Assembly (NCBI GenBank): GCA_003008705.1
Contig: PDUO01000032.1
Location: forward strand, 154,747 to 218,746
Length of the DNA: 64,000 bases
Source of the DNA: Pezicula radicicola
Taxonomy: Eukaryota > Ascomycota > Leotiomycetes > Helotiales > Dermateaceae
Direction: 5' to 3'
Shown: positions 1 through 10,240 of the stretch, in pieces
How the letters are laid out: the number at the start of each line of letters is the position of its first letter
How positions within the stretch are numbered: the first letter of the stretch is position 1
The notes under the pieces: model-generated
The model's database searches: none
What the model saw: the letters and a program-made list of their open reading frames with translations, nothing else
Told to the model about the DNA's origin: nothing
Position numbers and translations under genes: made by a program

Positions 1-311
1 TTGTCGGTAGGTTTGCGGCTCTTTAGTCGTTGTGCCTGTTGTGTAGCAAGAGCAACCTGCTGTTGTGCCTGGAGCTGTGCTGGCGTCATTGGATTCTGCG
101 TATGAGGGCCCGATAGCATGGGACCTGTGGAGTAAGAAGGGAAGAGTCAGTATAAGTCATAGCGCCTTGGTCAACGGTGTTTATTGTCGCGTCGTGACTT
201 CCGGCGCATTGGAGAAGCTGGGTCGCACTTACCTATTCCTCTCCTCGTTGGTGCCGTATGTGGCGACCGCTGAGGAGGCTGTTGCGGAAAGGGACGATAT
301 CCGGGCTGCAT
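1..311 (-). CDS. SSR3: SWI/SNF and RSC complex subunit Ssr3/Rsc6/BAF60 type, 5' part only
   Basis: This is the N-terminus of a chromatin-remodelling subunit of the BAF60/SWIB family; the gene runs off the left edge. I read two exons, 311-233 and 124-1 (continuing), separated by a 108 bp intron with a GTAAGT donor (232) and a CACAG acceptor (125); the phase is kept through a split Gly codon. The protein starts MQPGYRPFPQQPPQR and continues through a Gln/Ala-rich stretch (LQAQQQVALATQQAQ) to SRKPTDK at the window edge. That short proline/glutamine leader followed by an RxKSRKPTDK segment is what I recall of fungal Ssr3 homologues; the SWIB domain itself would lie outside the window. The ATG at 311 is the first Met after in-frame stops. 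The assignment rests on about 68 residues and on memory of the family, so it is good but not certain. Confidence 0.75.
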
Positions 312-1062
312 CTCGGCCAAGTGATTCTATTCACTGTCTTGAGAGTGAGATTTGGCACTCAATGGCTGGGACGTTTGATATTCAATTAATTCTGTTGGTC
401 CGTCGCGGCGCGTTGGTATCTTGCGCTCCAAACCCTCCACGCGAGTTGTCAATACGCTAGCTCAAAATAGGACTAGCTTGAAAACCGCCCCTTTTCATAA
501 ATTCTTGTCTCCCGGTACCTTATTTTGGAGAAAGCGTGCATCACATACAATAAGCGACAAATTGGAAGGGAGGAAGGACTTAAGGAATTCACGTTGATAG
601 CAAAGATCTACTCTCCCCTTCATTCGTCAATCACATAGACCATTATCCTCGCTACCGAATTCTCTATTATACAGCTACACCAACAGCCGCATCCCACAGC
701 CCACCCTACCTAGGCAGGCACAAAGATCTTATCTTCTCGGTCTTCAAGAAAAGAACCACTGGCACCTTCGCTCTAAGGCCCAACGTAGTATTTAACACAA
801 CCCCCAAAGATTCTAGCCAAGAACCGCTCTCTGCAATGCTGCACATGGCCCCAGATCTTTTCGTTTCGAGATGGATGTACGGGGCAGAGTATCTCTTGTG
901 AAGAAAAGAAGCAAAATAGAAAGTCTTGAAGTCGTGATAGGGTGAGAAAGTATGCATGAAGTGAAACCACCAAACCCGCGCCGCGCTAGCAAATGCTCCG
1001 TGGAAAGGAAAAGGAAATATACTCGGGTATCCATCCTTAGGACCCCGAAGAAACGGTATAGA
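312..1062. other. Intergenic: SSR3 5' flank and PKH 3' flank
   Basis: I see no supported gene in these 751 bases. The two flanking genes are both on the minus strand, so this holds the 3' UTR/terminator of the kinase gene and the promoter of SSR3. Short minus-strand ORFs here lack start context and any recognisable domain. Confidence 0.6.
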
Positions 1063-3870
1063 TTAAAATGGAGTAGAGAGCCCATTTTTTGACTGCCTTT
1101 TACTGAAGCGGTTCCTCTTGTTCTTTGTCTCAGCTTCTTCACCCCCAAGACTAGCTTGACTCTTAGTCAAGTGATTTCGTCCAGCCCGATCGGACACGTT
1201 GAAACCTTCGGGGTAGATACTGCTTCCATGGATGGTGCTGCTAGGACTCGAGACAGAGGAAGGGATATCGAAGCCGGTTTCGCTGTTGTAAGATCCGACC
1301 ATGTTCTGAGAGTAGGCGATATCCTTCGCACGCTCAATCGACTCAATCCACTCTTGTGCTGATGATTTTGCGGGGTCTCCTGTAGTTGATGAAGTCTTCG
1401 TGTCTTCGAAGGTGTAATGTATACCACGCTAAGAGCAATTAGTATGATTTGAAAGACTTCGTCCAAAATGACTTACTGTATCAACACACCACACCGTTTG
1501 ACCCTTAGGATCAACTTGAGTCCGCCATGAGCACTCCGACCCCAAAAGCGAAATCTCGGTTTTGGTCTTCTTCTCGTCACCACCAGCAGCAGCCATAATA
1601 ATCCTAGCGCTCGATGTGACCATGACAAGCCTTTGCCGTTTCTTAGTTGTACTGCCACCAAAAAATCTCGATAGCTTCTTCTTTTCGTGGCCTTCTTCGC
1701 CATTCTTTGGACTATGTGGCATCGGCGATGACAACACCATTAGATTTCCTAGTTTAAGAATTCGTTCATTGTTCCGAGTTAGGACAGGTGACCATTCGAT
1801 ATCGAGTTGGGTTGGGGGAGGAAGTTCAGTAATGATTCTAGGAGCGGGTCTAGCAGTGCCGTTTGACGAAGAGCCTGGTGGTTGTGGCGATCTGGAGGTA
1901 GCGATAGGTTGCGGTGTGCTAGTGGAATAACTTCCACCTCCATTGAGTTTGATCACGTTCGGTTCCTGAGTTGGTGGAATGTAAGGCTTTAGTCGTGGTG
2001 CCTTCATCCTCCAAAGGCCCCGGCCCCACTTCACACCGTCGAAGAATTCGTGATTTTTGATGTGTTCAAGCGACAACCTTCTCTGGGGATCAAGAACCAA
2101 TAACCGTTCGATCAAATCTTTTGCTGCAGGTGGAAATCCAGGAGGAAACTTGTAATCCAGTTGAACAATTTTCTGGAAAGTCTGATATTCGTTCCCAGCC
2201 TTGAACGGTGGTCTTCCAACCAAGAGTTGATATATTATGCAACCAAAGGCCCACAGATCACTTGCCTTGCACGCGTTCTTATCTGTTAGTAACTCAGGAC
2301 TCACATACTCTGCAGTACCAACAAATGAACGCGCTCTCGAAGATTCTTCGTCTTCGCCCGTGCCCGGTACTCCAAAGGCAGCTTGCTGATCCTTTGGTAT
2401 CCTAGGATCGGGTAGTAGCTTGGCTGTCCCGAAATCGGTGATTTTAATGTGCATCTGATCGTCGAGTAAAACGTTCTCCGGCTTGAGATCGCGATGTATC
2501 ACACCCCTATTGTGCATATGCTCTATTGCATCGAGAATCTGAGCGCCATAGAACCTCGTGCACTCCTCATCAAACGATCCAATCTTCTTCAGCACGCCCA
2601 AAAGTTCACCACCACTGGCAATGTCGAGGACGTAATATAGCGATTGGCTATCTTGGAAAGTGTAGTATAAACGGACGATACCTGGGTGCTCTATCAACCG
2701 ATTAAGGGTGTCCTTCTCAATATTCACATATTTGATCTTCTTCTCCTTGATAATGTGCTTCTTGTCGAGTATTTTCACGGCATATTCTTTCAATGTTTGT
2801 CGGTCCGTACCCAGTACCACTGTACTGTATGATCCTTCTCCCAGCGTTCGACCGAAGACAAAATCTCGTACACCCTTCTTGACTTGCTTCAAGACAAGAT
2901 TTCCATTAGCATCGTATTCCTGCCGTACACCAGTTGCAGCGCCCTTGTCCTTCCATTCTTCGCGGGTGGGAATCTGTTTTCCTTCAAGGTCATAGATAGG
3001 TGTGGTTCCGTTGGAGACGCCGGGCGTTGTATCTGCGTATGGGCCTCTTGCTCCATTAGATGGTCCCCGAACCATTCCATCTATATGTCCCCCTCCCATT
3101 CCTTTCGAACTTTTTCTAGGCGGCAAGGGACCGTTTCCTCCAGGTATTTGGTGGCCTCCGCTGTATGATCGGTCTTTATGACTTCCTTCTCTGGAGGGTA
3201 CTCCTGCCTGTAAGGCCGCATTGCTCCCTCTTGAGTCACTTCTTGTAGGTAAGCCAATCATTGAAGACTTTGAAGATTCACTTCGTAGTCTGTATGAGCC
3301 TGGGTCCATGTTTGGTAATATGGCATTTGGCGGTGGATGTGCTGCGTAAACCCCTGAAACAGGTCGAGCTGATCCTGCGGGAGCGTATCCTCTGCCGTTG
3401 TGCATTGCATTCGATTGATACGGAGGAAACTGTGCCTGCTGCTGGGCTTGGTGGTTGATAGGCATCGACTGTCGATATGCCTTCGAGGCTGCCGCTCTGG
3501 CTAACGGATCGTTTGATGGTGAGGCCCTTTTGGACGTATCACTGTTATCTGTAGGAGATCGGGTTAATGGTGGGGATTGGGATGAAGCTGGAGAATCCCC
3601 GTGCTCTGTCCGACGGAGGAGATTGAAGATGGAATGTCTGCGGGACTGAGATTGAGAATCGGAAGGCGCTCGAGATGTTCTAGAGGTGGGAGAGGGTAGA
3701 GGGGATGTAGAGTCGGCTGTTCGTGCAGGAGAAAGGACTACGGTGTTGTCTAGAGTGGATGTTGTAGGTACATCTCGGTCTGGTCCAGGACTCGCTGGGG
3801 ATGCATCATCATCTGGATTCGCGATGCGCAAGCCACCGAAAGACTGCGAAAGGCTCAAGTCGCCCTCCAT
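1063..3870 (-). CDS. PKH: PDK1-like AGC protein kinase (Pkh1/Pkh2/Ksg1 type)
   Basis: Serine/threonine kinase of the 3-phosphoinositide-dependent kinase 1 family, which phosphorylates the activation loops of other AGC kinases and in fungi acts in sphingolipid and cell-wall signalling. Exons are 3870-1477 and 1428-1063, joined by a 48 bp intron (GTAAGT donor, CATACTAAT branch site, TTAG acceptor), giving 919 residues. The kinase domain spans about 336-612: glycine loop GEGSYSTVVLG, VAIK-equivalent YAVKILDKK, HRDLKPENVLL, DFGTAK, and the activation segment SFVGTAEYVSPELL. A PH-like domain follows (about 700-845) and contains the TxSSARIIMA and WCVDT segments and the post-intron YTFEDTKT and QEWIESIE. 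The N-terminal third is Ser/Pro-rich and disordered. The frame stays open for 133 codons upstream, but MEGDLSLSQSFGG fits the conserved fungal start, so I chose 3870. Confidence 0.9.
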
Positions 3871-4526
3871 GGGCAGCAGTGGGTACTCTGCTGGAAATGT
3901 CGTAGCGTGAGCGATGATAGTGCTCTCACAGTACGGGAGGTGTGCTGTACTGTGCTGTACTGTACTTGTACGGGGTCTCCTATCCCATCCCTGAGCTATA
4001 GCATAGCGATCCGTCGTACCGTAGCCGTTCGAAGCCCGTCCTTGGTTCCTTGGGCGACAGCCAACAGGTATGTCGGCAGTGGATCTGGGTGCTGCAGTTG
4101 ATGAGTGCTGGGGAAGAAACTTGGAATAATGCGGGAAAGGGCTCTCCCAATTTGGACGGTACAGACGACGGCGGCGACGGGAGACGGGGGGTGGACAATT
4201 GGGGGGGAGAGGCTTGATTGGGTGGGCGTACGGATTGCAGTGCAGATGTGTAGCGTGCAGGTCATCCAAGGATGAACGAACTGAAGATTGGAGAAGCGAG
4301 TTTTATCAACTTAGCGAGATTGTGCTTGCAAAGTTAAAGACTCAAAGATAGATCTTTAAAATTGGGGGGCGGTTTTGTGATTAGTCGACACGGGCATTTC
4401 GAGCGCGTCATCATCCACCATGTACTACGACTATCCAGTACTGTACAGTATCATACAGTACATCTGGACATTTGGAGATTGCCGTCTTAGGCATCAATTA
4501 ATTAATTATTCATGATTACAGTCAGG

Positions 4527-4551
4527 GTGTGTGTGTGTGTGTGTGTGTGTT
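4527..4551. repeat. (GT)n microsatellite
   Basis: A run of about twelve GT dinucleotides lies in the PKH upstream region. It is a simple-sequence repeat with no coding content. Confidence 0.95.
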
Positions 4552-5383
4552 GGTACAGCTGGATACTGTAGCCGTCAGGAGTCAGGAGTCAGGCAGGCAC
4601 CAGGCACAACCAAAATATTGCTCAAGGTGTCAAGGGACGGCGGCGCACGGTCGGCTGGAAAGGGGAGTCTCACTACAAGTAAGCTACTACCTACTGCTTA
4701 CCTATCAGACGACGGCTCACATACGCAGAGCATAGCGTTCTCGGCCATCACCACTAATGCACCATTGAACATCTCAGGGGGTTGGCTGAGGTCTCGATCC
4801 TCCATACAGTATGGCTGCATATACTCGTCGTAACTAAGAAACATTTCTGCCATTGTGTCCGTCAGAATGTCTACAAGTAACGGTGCGTGTTGCATTCGGC
4901 CATTTGAATTTTCTCAGTTTGACTTGTGTAGTGGTGAAGCTCCACAAATACGTTATATTGACGAGGAAGAAGAACAGTTCAACAAGTGCGATAGGCTTCA
5001 TGGAAGATGCCCCCACCCATTCTGTAGTTCAAAATCGGCCTGATCAACTTCTACCTTTTTCCTACTAAAATTAACTTGAGTTCTCACGTTCTCGAAGTCG
5101 CTCTTGAGTTACTAGGCTGACTTAAGTTACTCGAAGAAAAGTTATGGCTTTCTCGGGTCGAAGGATGGCCCCTTACATTTCTGGACTTCAAGGTCACACT
5201 CTTTACTACGTTCTCGCCACTTGAGTTATTGAATGAAGTTGAGTAACTTAAAGCGACTTGTTTCAAGGTCGTTCCTTGATTCTGGAATTTGTGTCATTAG
5301 ATTAGGTACCTACCTACCTTCACTTGATTGACAAGCGTTGCAGTAGTCAGGTATAAAGTGCGGCCACGTATAAATTACCCAAC

Positions 5384-5745
5384 AAGTGAGTTATCCAAAT
5401 ATTGGAAGTGAGTTATTTAAATAAGTCAGTTACCCAAATCAAGTAAGCTACTCAAATAAGTTAGTTACTTAAATCAAGTAAGTTACTTAAATCAAGTAAG
5501 TTACTTAAATCAAGTAAGTTACTTAAATCAAGTNNNNNAGTTACTTAAATCAAGTAAGTTACTTAAATCAAGTAAGTTACTTAAATCAAGTAAGTTACTT
5601 AAATCAAGTGAATTACCTAAAGTAAGTAGGCTACTCAAATAAGTCAGTTACTCAAATCAAGTAAGCTACCTAAAGCAAGTGGGCTACTCAATATAAGTCA
5701 GCTACCCAAAATCAAGTGAGTTACTTAAGCTGAGTACGTTACCTA
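5384..5745. repeat. Tandem array of an 18-bp unit with an internal assembly gap
   Basis: The core unit AAGTAAGTTACTTAAATC recurs head to tail without change between about 5475 and 5610. Degenerate copies (GTTACCCAAATCAAGT, GCTACTCAAATAAGT) lie on both sides. Each unit contains an interrupted palindrome AAGTAA-G-TTACTT. Five Ns sit inside the perfect part, so the true copy number is unknown and probably larger than shown. Related copies occur at 7738-7862, 26837-26885 and 53489-53556, so this is a dispersed family, not a purely local satellite. Confidence 0.9.
5534..5538. other. Assembly gap (5 N)
   Basis: Five ambiguous bases lie within identical 18-bp tandem units. They probably mark a collapsed or unspanned repeat and not a true 5-base gap. 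Confidence 0.95.
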
Positions 5746-6038
5746 GGTAGGGTTTGTTTCAGTGAGCTACTATGCTGCTACTATGCTGCTACTATGCTGC
5801 TACTTGGTTGTAAATCTAACAACTCGAATGTCCATTACTCGAGCTTATTCAACAATCCAGATGCTAGAATAGAATATCTATTCTCAGTAACCCAAGAAAT
5901 TTCAATGAGGCCAAAGATACCCCTTCCTCTTCTAGAGCTCAATGTCGCTCTTTCCCTTTCAACCATGGCAGCATATTATTCAAGCCAGCACCTCTCGTCT
6001 GCTCGCTCATCTTCATTCTTGCATTCCCCGACGCAGTC

Positions 6039-7670
6039 ATGATTCGCACACCTCCCACAGGCATTTCATTAACCCGCGAGGATGTCGAAGATTATGACAA
6101 CCGTCGTATGAAGCACCAATTCCAGCGTTTTCTACAGATGCAAGGCCACAAGGAAGCTCGGAGGGAGGTCAAAAATGATAAATATCCCCGAAACGAAGTC
6201 GACGATACTGCGGAACGACGTATATTCAGCACTAGTTCTAACGCCCATCCACATGACGGGCTTCCTAGAATCCCTCCTCTGAAAAGATCTACAGATATCA
6301 ATACATCTCGCATTCCTATCCTCGAATCACGTCTCGCTGCCTACCGTTTCCGAGGGTCGTCAGAAGACAGAGATACCGGAAACAGCCATCACGACTCGTC
6401 TGTGCCTGCGGTCTCACCTGAAGCTGAGATTCGGCTACCAATTTCCCCATCAAAGGGTGACTTCCACTACGGCGGCCTCTCTGAAGGCCCAGAAGACGCT
6501 TCCACGCCTCGAGCTCAATTACCCACGTTACCAAGGCTTACTACTACCAGAAGCCTTCCTCGCTCACCCCTCTTTTTGTCTCAAAATGCAAGCTCACCTG
6601 AGCATCTGGTAACCTCAAGCCTTAGCCCACGAGTAGAGTCGCGTATTACGACCCATAATGCACCAGGGATGATGTTTGCTCAACCAGCCCGCCGGCCCCG
6701 GGCCCTCAGGCATCAAACCAACAGCTTCTCTTTCGACTCGACAGAGCGAGCCAGTGCAGCGTACGAGCAAGATCGTGTGGCATCTCTATCCAGCAGTGGT
6801 TGGCCAGTGCAATATCGAAGTCTACGAGAGGAATTGCGAGGGAGTTCTTTGGACAGCACAGGAAGACTAGGTCCAGGAATTAAAGAGTATGAAGAGGCTT
6901 CAAGAACCTCATCACTCACAGATAGCGTTCACAACGCCATTATGGCTGCAATTGGCGAGACGTCTCTAGTGGATGGCGCGAGAAGCAAATATCCATCTGA
7001 TACAAGTCCCGCCATCACTAGTGGTAGGTTACTGCCACCGTTTTCAACTACTCCTCGAGCTGTCTCGGAGTCTCTGCCTGTCACTGGTGCCAGCCTCGTT
7101 ACTAGCAATGACGCAGTCGCTAGCAGATCCAGAATACTCCCATCGAGCCCACCCGTAAGTGTATCTCCCATCATCTGCTTCAGAACTCGTTTTGAACTCC
7201 CACAGCCCCCATTTGGACATTCAAATCGAACTCGGTCATTTTTGAGGTCAGCAGAGCATTCCAGCAAGCCCCGAGAGAAATACACCCCCAGTTCGTATCG
7301 GGTATACAACGATGATTTGCCGCCAGCCTCACAGCCTCAAACGCCTACCCACCTCCCAGAGTCCCGGCATGTGTCTCGATACCACCCCTCTTACACTGCT
7401 CCCGTTGTCAGGGCAAGAGCCATGATTGAACATTTCAACAGAGAGAGGAACGACGGAGGAACTCCCCAAACCCCGGCTACGAGTGATCGATCTGGTGGGG
7501 TGAGAAGACACGTACAGAGAAGAGATTCTCCGGTAGGACTCCTCTCTAACGGGTTCCGCGGTCTTTATGGAGGTCGTGAAAATGGGGATGATGAAGCAAA
7601 CTATAGGGACGGGGTACAGTTTGGAGCGGCACCTAGGAGACTGTGGAATCCTAGGGAATCACGCCAATAG
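6039..7670 (+). CDS. Hypothetical protein, Ser/Pro/Arg-rich, mostly disordered
   Basis: Single-exon frame of 543 codons starting at an ATG (MIRTPPTGISLTREDVEDYD). I do not recognise a named domain. The ordered-looking parts are the N-terminal segment (about 1-45, with a charged helix around FQRFLQMQGHKEARRE) and a C-terminal segment (SPVGLLSNGFRGLYGG, then RRLWNPRE). The middle is low-complexity Ser/Pro/Thr, typical of fungal regulatory or cytoskeleton-associated scaffolds. The clean length, ATG start and conserved-looking ends make it a real gene more likely than not. A GTAAGT at 7156 lies inside the frame, but no acceptor nearby gives a plausible intron, so I left it unspliced. The gene is flanked on both sides by copies of the same repeat family in opposite orientation. 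Confidence 0.7.
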   Translation: MIRTPPTGISLTREDVEDYDNRRMKHQFQRFLQMQGHKEARREVKNDKYPRNEVDDTAERRIFSTSSNAHPHDGLPRIPPLKRSTDINTSRIPILESRLAAYRFRGSSEDRDTGNSHHDSSVPAVSPEAEIRLPISPSKGDFHYGGLSEGPEDASTPRAQLPTLPRLTTTRSLPRSPLFLSQNASSPEHLVTSSLSPRVESRITTHNAPGMMFAQPARRPRALRHQTNSFSFDSTERASAAYEQDRVASLSSSGWPVQYRSLREELRGSSLDSTGRLGPGIKEYEEASRTSSLTDSVHNAIMAAIGETSLVDGARSKYPSDTSPAITSGRLLPPFSTTPRAVSESLPVTGASLVTSNDAVASRSRILPSSPPVSVSPIICFRTRFELPQPPFGHSNRTRSFLRSAEHSSKPREKYTPSSYRVYNDDLPPASQPQTPTHLPESRHVSRYHPSYTAPVVRARAMIEHFNRERNDGGTPQTPATSDRSGGVRRHVQRRDSPVGLLSNGFRGLYGGRENGDDEANYRDGVQFGAAPRRLWNPRESRQ

Positions 7671-8599
7671 ATGGTATTCACGGGGCGTTCAAACGCTACA
7701 CATAGTCTTAGCTAAGCAGATTTAACAGATTCAGTTTCCAGTACAATTGATTTGGGTAACTGACTTGATTGGGTAACTGAGTTGATTTGGGTAACTAAGT
7801 TGATTTGGGTAATTGACTTGATTGGGTAATTGACTTGATTTGGGAAACTGACTTGATTGGGATGGTCTAGAATATTCAGTTGAGGCTTGAGACTTAAAAT
7901 TGTGAATATGATCTCGTCGCTTAACTGGTTCGAGAAGCGAGCGAGTACGAGAACAATGACAATGTGTAGATGTGAGCTGTAAGTATCAAAAGAGGAACTC
8001 TAAAATAATGGGAAAGAGTATTAGGTTAGGAAGTTTGATTGGTGAATTAGTAAGAATAGGTAAATTATATAGGGTCTATGAAAGGCTGGTGGGTATTAGT
8101 AAGTAGGTTTTGAAAAGCTATTTAACCATGTTTATTGCAGGGCTTTAAATCCATGATATGCGACAAATATATGCCCTGTGATATTTACTTGCATATATCT
8201 GCTGATTTATTTACTTATTTTACTGTAACACTGTGGGCGTCTTTTTTTTTGGAAAAAAAAAGAAAGAAAGAAAGAAAGAACAAAGAGTTGACGAGTATGG
8301 TATCTATGGAGGTTGAGCGATCCTATTAGAGCCTTTTATTAAACTAAGTTATAGGTAGGCATCTAGTACCCTTCTTATAATTCTCCTCCTACGAACCCGT
8401 ATGACTAGGTAGACATATCCCTAAGCACTAACTTAGGAAGTGTAAAACCGGTACTATTGCAAAATCTTTACAAATATCGACTAGTTAGTCTATAAAGCTC
8501 TTGAGACTTCCAAAGTTCTTACAATCTTCTCCTCACCATGCCGTCGAACGACAAAAGTAACTGACCTATACAAATCAACACAATACAGAACCCCATTTT
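7671..8599. other. Intergenic, repeat-bearing, convergent genes
   Basis: Region between the 3' ends of two convergent genes. It contains the GGGTAACTGACTTGATT repeats (7738-7862), an AT-rich stretch, and a short (AAAG)n run near 8262-8280 preceded by a T tract and an A tract that could pair. I see no gene. Confidence 0.6.
7738..7862. repeat. Degenerate tandem copies of the GTTAC-CAAATC repeat, inverted orientation
   Basis: About six copies of GATTTGGGTAACTGACTT, with GATTGGG and GGGTAATT variants. This is the reverse complement of the motif in the array at 5384-5745. It lies just 3' of the hypothetical gene. Confidence 0.85.
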
Positions 8600-10240
8600 C
8601 TAGACACGCTGCCTCCGCTTCACCATCGCAGCCACTAATCTGTCCAAGTCCTCCCCTTCCATAAGTTTCTCCATGTTTGTGTACCATGCAAGAAGTTCCA
8701 CAATCTGACTATCATGGGAACTCAGTTGAGCCTTCATATCTGTGAGATTTTCTTCAATACAACGAGTGGATCCCAGGAGAGTCTTTCTCTCAGCCATAAT
8801 CTTCACATGTAGTTGCTTGAGGTCGGAATAGTTCCTAGACTGTTCACTAAACTTGGTCTTCTCATTCTCCAAGTCACTCTTGGTATCCTTTAGTAAACGC
8901 TTGGTGTTCTCGAGCTCGTTTTTGAACTCTGCTAGCTCACTCTCCAGAGCACATCTCTCCTCGCAAAGTTTTTGTCTATTGGCATTGGCTTTAGCCAGCG
9001 CTAGTTGCATGCTGTAACCTTCCTCCTTGAGGGTGTCGTGCCGCTTGGTGAGATCTTCGAATCTTTGCCGTGCGAAGTAGGCTTCGGTTTGGTGCATCTC
9101 GCGTGCCTCCTGAAGTTCTTCATCCAATTTGTTCACTTGTGGTTCTAAGCTCGAGACCTTTTGTCGGGAAAACTGGCATTTGCTTTCCCACTCAGACTTG
9201 GCTTTTCTTTGCTTCTTGATTTCCACGACGAAAATTCGTTGTTGCTCCCGAATATCGTCATCCTTGGTTCTGAGTCGCTGCTCGTAATGGTCCTTCTGGG
9301 CGTTTAGCTGGGTTTGTTTTTCACTAAGAAGTGTATCAGCTTCTTTCTGCTGAGCTGCCATGAGGTCAGCGAGTTGCTGCCTATGTGATTCAAGAGCGGC
9401 CTGAGACTTTTCTTCGAAGCAAGATGCCCTGGTCCAGGCAGAGCGGATATGTGCTTGTTTTGTCTCCTCTAACTCGCTGCTTAAGTCTTCAATCTTTTGT
9501 TCTGAACCTAGTACTTGATCACAGAGAAAGTTGATATGCCTAGTATCCTCATCTTTCTCGCTGGAAAGTTTCTGAATAATTTGTTCCATGACCTGAATCT
9601 TGTCTCGCAATGTATCGACTTCCTCGACCTCTTCGCCAAGTCCAGAATGATTGCTGATCATTGACTTGGTGTCATCATCGTCATAGTCGTGGTCTCCATT
9701 TGCTGAAATAAATCCACAGGTGTCCGGGTCCGGAGTGCTGATTGTCAGTTTGACCGGCTCGCCGACTTGTGTATCCATGGATTCTGATATACTGGAAAGA
9801 GAATTCTCCTCTGCCAAACACGTGTCTTCTTTGTGCGGTGGTTGTGTGGTGAGGGAATATTGTGATAGAATTGGTGTTGGTAAAGCTGTAGGAATGGGGA
9901 ATCTGGAGGGAAGAACGTCGAATTGTGTAGCCGATGGTGTATTTTTGCAGGGAAGCAACTTGCCACTTGGATGAGTAAGCACTGTATTTTTGTCCTCTAA
10001 CCCATCTTTTGAAGTCACAGAGATGTGGTCAAAGCCAGATCCAAGGTCCGAGACTGGACTACACGGTCTGCCACCAGTGCCAGACGAGATGATTACAAGT
10101 TCATCTTCACTCTCCTCCTCTTGTTTTGATCCATACTCCGACACACCTTCAGAAAATTTATCGTCTGCAAAGTACTTAACATCAGGGATTGTGTTGTTTT
10201 GTGCGTTCGCCGATACCGTTTGTCGCGATTGTGAGGACAT
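8600..10240 (-). CDS. Long coiled-coil protein, function unknown
   Basis: Single-exon frame of 546 codons from an ATG at 10240. Residues 1-190 are acidic, Ser/Thr/Pro-rich and disordered (GSKQEEESEDELVIISSGTGG). From about 200 to 520 the sequence is continuous heptad-like coiled coil with many Glu, Lys, Gln and Leu (for example LRDKIQVMEQIIQKLSSEKDE and ESELAEFKNELENTKRLL). It ends in a short basic tail (MVKRRQRV). No enzymatic motif is present. The architecture would suit a spindle-pole, septal or vesicle-tethering protein, but that is inference only. It is divergent from the FMN-binding-like gene at 11651. Confidence 0.7.
   Translation of the reverse strand: MSSQSRQTVSANAQNNTIPDVKYFADDKFSEGVSEYGSKQEEESEDELVIISSGTGGRPCSPVSDLGSGFDHISVTSKDGLEDKNTVLTHPSGKLLPCKNTPSATQFDVLPSRFPIPTALPTPILSQYSLTTQPPHKEDTCLAEENSLSSISESMDTQVGEPVKLTISTPDPDTCGFISANGDHDYDDDDTKSMISNHSGLGEEVEEVDTLRDKIQVMEQIIQKLSSEKDEDTRHINFLCDQVLGSEQKIEDLSSELEETKQAHIRSAWTRASCFEEKSQAALESHRQQLADLMAAQQKEADTLLSEKQTQLNAQKDHYEQRLRTKDDDIREQQRIFVVEIKKQRKAKSEWESKCQFSRQKVSSLEPQVNKLDEELQEAREMHQTEAYFARQRFEDLTKRHDTLKEEGYSMQLALAKANANRQKLCEERCALESELAEFKNELENTKRLLKDTKSDLENEKTKFSEQSRNYSDLKQLHVKIMAERKTLLGSTRCIEENLTDMKAQLSSHDSQIVELLAWYTNMEKLMEGEDLDRLVAAMVKRRQRV

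Larger units (their letters stand above)
3871..6038. other. Intergenic repeat-rich region upstream of PKH and of the 6039 gene
   Basis: About 2.2 kb between two divergently oriented genes. It holds GTACTGTAC-type palindromes (3946-3968 and 4436-4463), a GT microsatellite (4527-4551), degenerate copies of a CTTGAGTTACT motif (5085-5265) and the large tandem array with an assembly gap (5384-5745). No convincing gene is visible before 6039; the frame 5794-6042 looks like a leader ORF. Confidence 0.6.

Noticed and set aside
3871..4269. N-terminal extension of the PKH kinase (frame open to 4269)
   Set aside because: The extra 133 residues are low-complexity His/Pro/Arg, while the downstream MEGDLSLSQS start matches the family style.
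5475..5610. Regular 18-bp repeats resembling a CRISPR-like array
   Set aside because: Units are head to tail with no unique spacers, and the gene content is eukaryotic.
8135..8329. 64-codon plus-strand frame in AT-rich DNA
   Set aside because: It ends through an (AAAG)n run and has no coding character.
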